A stretch of 64,000 nucleotides of DNA, taken from contig NZ_RJJY01000002.1 of the NCBI RefSeq assembly GCF_003751085.1, forward strand, positions 434,001-498,000, written 5' to 3'. A model generated the notes under the pieces. That model saw nothing but the letters and a program-made list of their open reading frames with translations. It did no database searches and had not been told where the DNA came from. The translations under genes and the position numbers were made by a program. Below, in pieces: positions 59,787 to 64,000 of the stretch. Source of the DNA: Micromonospora sp. Llam0. Its GTDB lineage: Bacteria; Actinomycetota; Actinomycetes; Mycobacteriales; Micromonosporaceae. Numbering within the stretch: the stretch's first letter is position 1; each line of letters opens with the position of its first letter.

Positions 59787-62700
59787 GTAGAGCGGCGGAT
59801 ATGTGGCACCGGGTGCCTGCGTGTCGGCCCCGTAGCCGGCGCCCTGCTCTGCGCAGGTGCGTACGTACGGCCGGCCGGCGAGGTAACGGTCCCACTCATC
59901 GCGGGTGAGGTTCCGGCCGACCAGTTCACACGCGTGGCGTATCCAGGTGCCCGGGGTGGCCCAGAGCCGGACGGTGCCGTCGTCGGCGCCGCTGGCCAGC
60001 AGCTCACCGTCCGGGCTGAAGGCGACGGCGTTCACCTGCCTGAGGTGCGGGCTGAGCGGATCGGCGATCGGTTCGGCGGTGGCGACGTCCCAGAAGATGA
60101 CCGACCGGTCCTCTCCGCCGGTGGCGAGGAGCCGGCCGTCGGGGCTGAACGCCCCTACCCTGATCGAGGCTTGATTTGGCAGCCGGTGATCCCGCAGCTC
60201 AGAGCCATAGCGGCGCCAGAGTCGAGCACCGCCGCTTTGCGCACCGGTCACGGTTAGCAGCGTGTCACCGTTCGGGCTGAGCGCCTCGACAAAAGTGGTT
60301 TCGAAGCTGACGCCGCCGGGACCGTCGCCGGCGATCTGTCCCTGGGCGATCTGGTCACCGCTGGTCACGTCCCAGATCCTTACCTGGCCCCGGTCTTTGC
60401 CCTCGGCAGCGGCTTGGCGCCCGTCGGACCTGAAGACCAGTGAGAGCCCGCGTCCGCCTGACTGCGCCGGCCCGACCGGTTGGCCGGTGGTCAGCTCCCG
60501 TACCGTGATTTCACCCTTGTCGGGATTGATCGCGTAACGCCCGCCGTCCGGGGCGAGCCGCACGACCGTTTCGAAAGTGTCGGGCATCGGATGTGGGGCC
60601 AGGAGTTTCCCGGACGGGATCTCCCACCGCTGGATCGCACTGCTGGTTCGGCTCGTCAGCGATCGTCCGTCCGGACTGAACACCACTTGGTGCGGCGCGG
60701 TTTCATTGTAGGTATCGTTCGGATCCAGGATCTTCCCGTCGGGGGTCCAAGGGCCGCCGAGCTGACGGCGGCTGGCAACGTCCCACAGCCGCACGCTGCC
60801 ATCGAACCCGGCGGTGGCCAGTCTGGTCCCGTCAGGGCTGAAGACGACATCGTTCACGCTGCGGGCGTCCACTTTGATGGCAGCCTCCAGCGTCTGCCGG
60901 GCTGTGAGATTCCAGAGCCGGATCTGCTGATCATCTCCACCGGAGACCAGCAGCGTGCCGTCGCGGTTGACCGCCAGCGTCTCGACGCTGCCGACATGCC
61001 CGGCCAGACCCGGCCCGAGCTGCTGCCGAGTCTTCGGATCCCACTCCTGCACCACGCCCAAGGAGTCGGCGGTGACCAGGGTCGATCGGCCAGGCCGGAA
61101 CACCAGGTCGCGGAGCGGGGCGGCGAGCCGGATCTCGCCGGTCTGCCGGCGGTCGGGGGAGAGCAGGTGCACCACCCTCTCCTCACCACCGACGGCCAGG
61201 AGCTTCCCGTCCGGGCTGAACGCCACCGCCAGCGCATTTTGCACAATGCGCAGCCGATCGACGACTCGGCGTGTGGACACATCGTAGTAGTCCACGATGC
61301 CCGATTCGCTGCTGCTAACCAGCAACCGGCCGTCAGGGCTGAAGGTGAGATCGGTGAGGTTGCCCGATCTCGCGTCGAGCGGTCCGCCGGACGGCTTGCG
61401 ACTGGCCACGTCCCAGATTTGGATGGCGCCATTGTTGTCGAAACCGGCGAGCAGCCGGCTGTCGGGGCTGAACGCCAGGGTGTCGAGGAGCCATCCGTGG
61501 TCGGTCAATCGGTGCGGTGTCGGTGAATCTAGGCTTAGGTCCCACAGCGCGACGCCACCGAAACCGCTGGTGGCGAGGAACCGGCCATCCGGGCTGAAGG
61601 TGACGGCCTGCTCGGTCGGACCGCCGGTCAGGGTCTTCACCTGCCGACCGGTGTGCAGATCCCACAGCCGCACCTCACCGGGCCGGAGAGGGGCCGCCTC
61701 TTCCACGCTCGCCAGCAGGTTTCCGTCCGGGCTGACGGCGACACCCGTGACGGTGGCCCGGTGCCCGTAGAGCACCCGGGACACTTGGATCGGCCGGGAC
61801 AGGAGGGACGCCAGGGTCGACCAGCCGTCCGGACCGGGGTCCGTTCGCAGCCCTTCCAGCGCGAGCAGCAACGCCAGGTCGGGCTGCCGGTCGGCCACCG
61901 CGCCCACCTCGCCGGCCAGCCGGCGGGCGTCCGCCCGACGCGCCTGCTCCAAAGCCCGCGCCGCATGGTGCTGCGCATCCTGTCGCTGGAGGAGCGCGTC
62001 CTGTCTCTGGACGAAGGCGAACGCGCCGAGTAGCACCGCGAGGACGAGCAGACCGGCCAGTACGGCGACGCGGCGGCGCTCCCGCCGCAGCCGGCCCTGC
62101 TGAGCCGTGGCGCTGAGCCGGACGTACTCGGCCAGGTCCGGTGGGGTGGCCTCCGGCCGGCGTCCGACCCAGTCCACGGCGGCGTCTAGGGCGGTGCCGT
62201 GCAGCAGCAGCTCCGGGTCGAGTCCAGGGCGGCCGCTCGTGCTGGCCTGCCACTGTGCGCGAGCGGCCTCCGCGCCCCACCGCCAGGTGAGAAAGTCGTG
62301 GTCATCTGCGAGCCAGCGGCGCAACGCGGCCCATTGGTGGATCAGGGCCTCGTGGGCGAGTTCCACGACCGGCGCGCCCGTGACGGGATCCCGGCCGGTG
62401 GTGACCAGCCGCCGATCGGCGAGCACGGTCACCACCGCGGTGGCTTCCGGCATGTCGTGCCCTGGGGTGGCGGCACGCAACTCGTCGAGGGTGCGCCGTT
62501 GTCGGGTGGCGGGCACGCCGGCGGCCTCGTCGCCAGGGCGGACAAGGGCGGTGATGATTTGGCGGGCCAACGGCGTCCGGTCTTCGGGCAGCGTCGCGCA
62601 GGAGTCGGCGTACGCCTGGTCGCACCACCGGTCCAACCAGCCGGTCACGCCGCCGATCCGGTCGTACGCGGCGTGGGTGAGCCGGCCGTCCGCCCGGCGG

Positions 62701-64000
62701 CGCCACAATTCGGCAAGCGCCGAGGACAGCAGCGGCAGGACCGTGGTCGGCGCGCTCCCAACCGCGCCCGACGGCTCGGTGACTAGCGCGGCGTCGCGGG
62801 CAATCCGCTCGGTCAGGCCGGGTTCCACCCCGAGCCCGACGGCCCGGGCCGGCTGTTCGACGATGGCGGCGAGGTCCGCCGCTTCCACCCGGGCCGGTAT
62901 GTTCACCAGCCCCCGCTCCACCAGGGTCATCACCGCCGGTGCGGCGGCGGCGAGTCGGCTGTAGAAGTCGTCGCGCAGCGTCAGCAGCACCGTCGCGGTC
63001 GGTTCTCGGTCGGGTAGCTCCACCAGCTCCCGCAACAGCCGGGCGCGAGACTCCGCCGTCGTGGCGAGCAACAGTTCCTCGAACTGGTCGAGGACCAGCA
63101 CCAGCCGTCCCGTATCCGGATGCCGGTCCCGCCAGCGGCGTACCGCCACGGCCAGCCCGGCCTCGGCGTCCGGCAGACCCCCCTGTGCCAGGTTCGCGTA
63201 CGGGTCCTGGCCGGGCCGGGCGGTCACCCAGCCCCAGCGGTCGCTGCCAGGCAGCTCGGCCCGGTCCAATGCGGGCCGAACACCGGCCTGCACCAGTGAG
63301 GACTTGCCGCTGCCCGACGGTCCGAGCAGGGCAACGAAAGGGGGATGCCGGTCAATGCTGCCCAGCACCGCGGCGACCGGCCGGTCCCGGCCGTGGAACC
63401 ACGCCGAGTCCGCGGTGGTGAAGGCCCGCAGTCCCGGGTACGGGCAGACCTGCGACAGCCGCAGGTCCGGATGGGTCGCCCGCAGGGTCTCGGTCGGGGT
63501 GACATAGCCGGTGGAACGCCCCCGACCGTGCCGGTCCGGGGCGGCAATGGAGTCCACCATTCCGATCACCAGGCCGGTCCCCTCGTCGACCACCGGCGCC
63601 CCGCTGAACCCCTCGGTCACCTCGGTGCAGTCGGTCAGTTGCAGCAGCTCGACGTCGTTGTCGCCGCGGATCCGGTCGCCGGTCACGGCGTACCCGAACT
63701 GGCCCTGGTCCGGTGCATTCGTGGGGAATCCGTAGGTCTTCACCGGACGCCGACCCGGACCGGCGGCGCCCAGGGGCAGCGGCCGGGCCGTCACCGGCGC
63801 AGGGTCGGCCATCCGCAGGAACGCCACGTCGCCCGCGCCGGGCGCCCCCCAGCGCGGCGCCGACACCCAGGCTCGCCGGAGCTCGTCGTCCAGGTGGGGG
63901 AAGCGGACCAGCACCGGGCCGTCCGGCGGTGTACTCCCGCCGCCACCGAGGACGTGGGCGCAGGTGGCGAGCAGTCCGTCGGCGACCAGGAACCCGGCAC
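59781..64000 (-). CDS. Trypsin-like protease/STAND NTPase/WD40 protein (5' end outside window)
   Basis: At least 1,405 residues; the frame leaves the window at 64000. Order: trypsin-like protease with TCAHV (His codon at 63954-63956), DVAFLRM (probable Asp) and EGFSGAPVV (Ser); a linker; an nSTAND1-type NTPase introduced by CPYPGLRAFTTADSAWFHGR with Walker A GPSGSGKSS (near 63305) and Walker B LVLVLDQFEELL (near 63089); a TM helix (VAVLAGLLVLAVLLGAFAFV, near 62050); then 14 WD40 repeats marked by FSPDGxLLA, enough for two seven-bladed propellers. STAND proteins use repeats to sense a ligand and switch on the effector; protease-STAND-WD40 fusions are linked to biological conflict and immunity. 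Target and trigger are unknown. Confidence 0.92.
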   Translation of the reverse strand, partial: AGFLVADGLLATCAHVLGGGGSTPPDGPVLVRFPHLDDELRRAWVSAPRWGAPGAGDVAFLRMADPAPVTARPLPLGAAGPGRRPVKTYGFPTNAPDQGQFGYAVTGDRIRGDNDVELLQLTDCTEVTEGFSGAPVVDEGTGLVIGMVDSIAAPDRHGRGRSTGYVTPTETLRATHPDLRLSQVCPYPGLRAFTTADSAWFHGRDRPVAAVLGSIDRHPPFVALLGPSGSGKSSLVQAGVRPALDRAELPGSDRWGWVTARPGQDPYANLAQGGLPDAEAGLAVAVRRWRDRHPDTGRLVLVLDQFEELLLATTAESRARLLRELVELPDREPTATVLLTLRDDFYSRLAAAAPAVMTLVERGLVNIPARVEAADLAAIVEQPARAVGLGVEPGLTERIARDAALVTEPSGAVGSAPTTVLPLLSSALAELWRRRADGRLTHAAYDRIGGVTGWLDRWCDQAYADSCATLPEDRTPLARQIITALVRPGDEAAGVPATRQRRTLDELRAATPGHDMPEATAVVTVLADRRLVTTGRDPVTGAPVVELAHEALIHQWAALRRWLADDHDFLTWRWGAEAARAQWQASTSGRPGLDPELLLHGTALDAAVDWVGRRPEATPPDLAEYVRLSATAQQGRLRRERRRVAVLAGLLVLAVLLGAFAFVQRQDALLQRQDAQHHAARALEQARRADARRLAGEVGAVADRQPDLALLLALEGLRTDPGPDGWSTLASLLSRPIQVSRVLYGHRATVTGVAVSPDGNLLASVEEAAPLRPGEVRLWDLHTGRQVKTLTGGPTEQAVTFSPDGRFLATSGFGGVALWDLSLDSPTPHRLTDHGWLLDTLAFSPDSRLLAGFDNNGAIQIWDVASRKPSGGPLDARSGNLTDLTFSPDGRLLVSSSESGIVDYYDVSTRRVVDRLRIVQNALAVAFSPDGKLLAVGGEERVVHLLSPDRRQTGEIRLAAPLRDLVFRPGRSTLVTADSLGVVQEWDPKTRQQLGPGLAGHVGSVETLAVNRDGTLLVSGGDDQQIRLWNLTARQTLEAAIKVDARSVNDVVFSPDGTRLATAGFDGSVRLWDVASRRQLGGPWTPDGKILDPNDTYNETAPHQVVFSPDGRSLTSRTSSAIQRWEIPSGKLLAPHPMPDTFETVVRLAPDGGRYAINPDKGEITVRELTTGQPVGPAQSGGRGLSLVFRSDGRQAAAEGKDRGQVRIWDVTSGDQIAQGQIAGDGPGGVSFETTFVEALSPNGDTLLTVTGAQSGGARLWRRYGSELRDHRLPNQASIRVGAFSPDGRLLATGGEDRSVIFWDVATAEPIADPLSPHLRQVNAVAFSPDGELLASGADDGTVRLWATPGTWIRHACELVGRNLTRDEWDRYLAGRPYVRTCAEQGAGYGADTQAPGATYPPLYQ

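Overview
The window is high-GC actinobacterial DNA. GTG and TTG starts are common, neighbouring genes often overlap by ATGA or GTGA, and the host genes (PadR, AraC and ECF sigma regulators, a CU044_5270-type partner, a SIMPL protein, a STAND/WD40 giant) are of kinds common in Micromonosporaceae. I infer a Micromonospora-like host; no rRNA or tRNA is visible to confirm it.

Positions 1 to about 35.8 kb are a siphovirus-type prophage, cut by the left edge of the window. Its modules run in order. The replication/recombination module (1-11.6 kb) has a RecD-like helicase, an HTH protein, a Cas4-like nuclease, a primase-polymerase/ATPase, a RusA resolvase and many small proteins. The head module (11.8-21.1 kb) has small and large terminase, portal, a MuF protein fused to an ADP-ribosyltransferase-like domain, scaffold, capsid and fibre-like proteins. 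Connectors and tail (21.1-29.7 kb) include a tail-assembly chaperone with a -1 frameshift, a reverse-strand moron, tape measure and minor tail proteins. The lysis module (29.7-32 kb) has an M15-type endolysin with a collagen-like tail and holin-like proteins. The end region (32.2-35.6 kb) holds a Phd-type antitoxin with two palindromic operators, a small MerR/AlpA-type excisionase and a tyrosine integrase. Integrase position puts one attachment junction in or near 35.55-35.87 kb; the other end lies left of the window.

From 35.9 to 49 kb is ordinary chromosome: membrane protein, phospholipase D-like protein, MDR oxidoreductase, PadR plus membrane partner, Tat-exported PHP phosphoesterase, methyltransferase divergent from an AraC regulator, ECF sigma plus CU044_5270 partner, SIMPL protein, macrodomain protein and a GyrI-like protein.

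From 49 to 60 kb is a scarred accessory zone. It holds an IS200/IS605-type end remnant, a duplicated gene fragment, a frameshifted ISL3 element, VOC genes and pseudogenes, an ECF sigma operon, an SDR gene, an NAD-dependent epimerase divergent from a TetR regulator with three 17-bp operators, and an IS1380 element beside a truncated gene. The window ends inside a very large protease/STAND-NTPase/WD40 protein (59.8 kb onward, reverse strand, N-terminus off the edge).

The best candidates for new biology are the virion-associated MuF-ADP-ribosyltransferase fusion, the reverse-strand moron, the collagen-tailed endolysin, the orphan Phd protein with paired operators and the protease-STAND-WD40 sensor.
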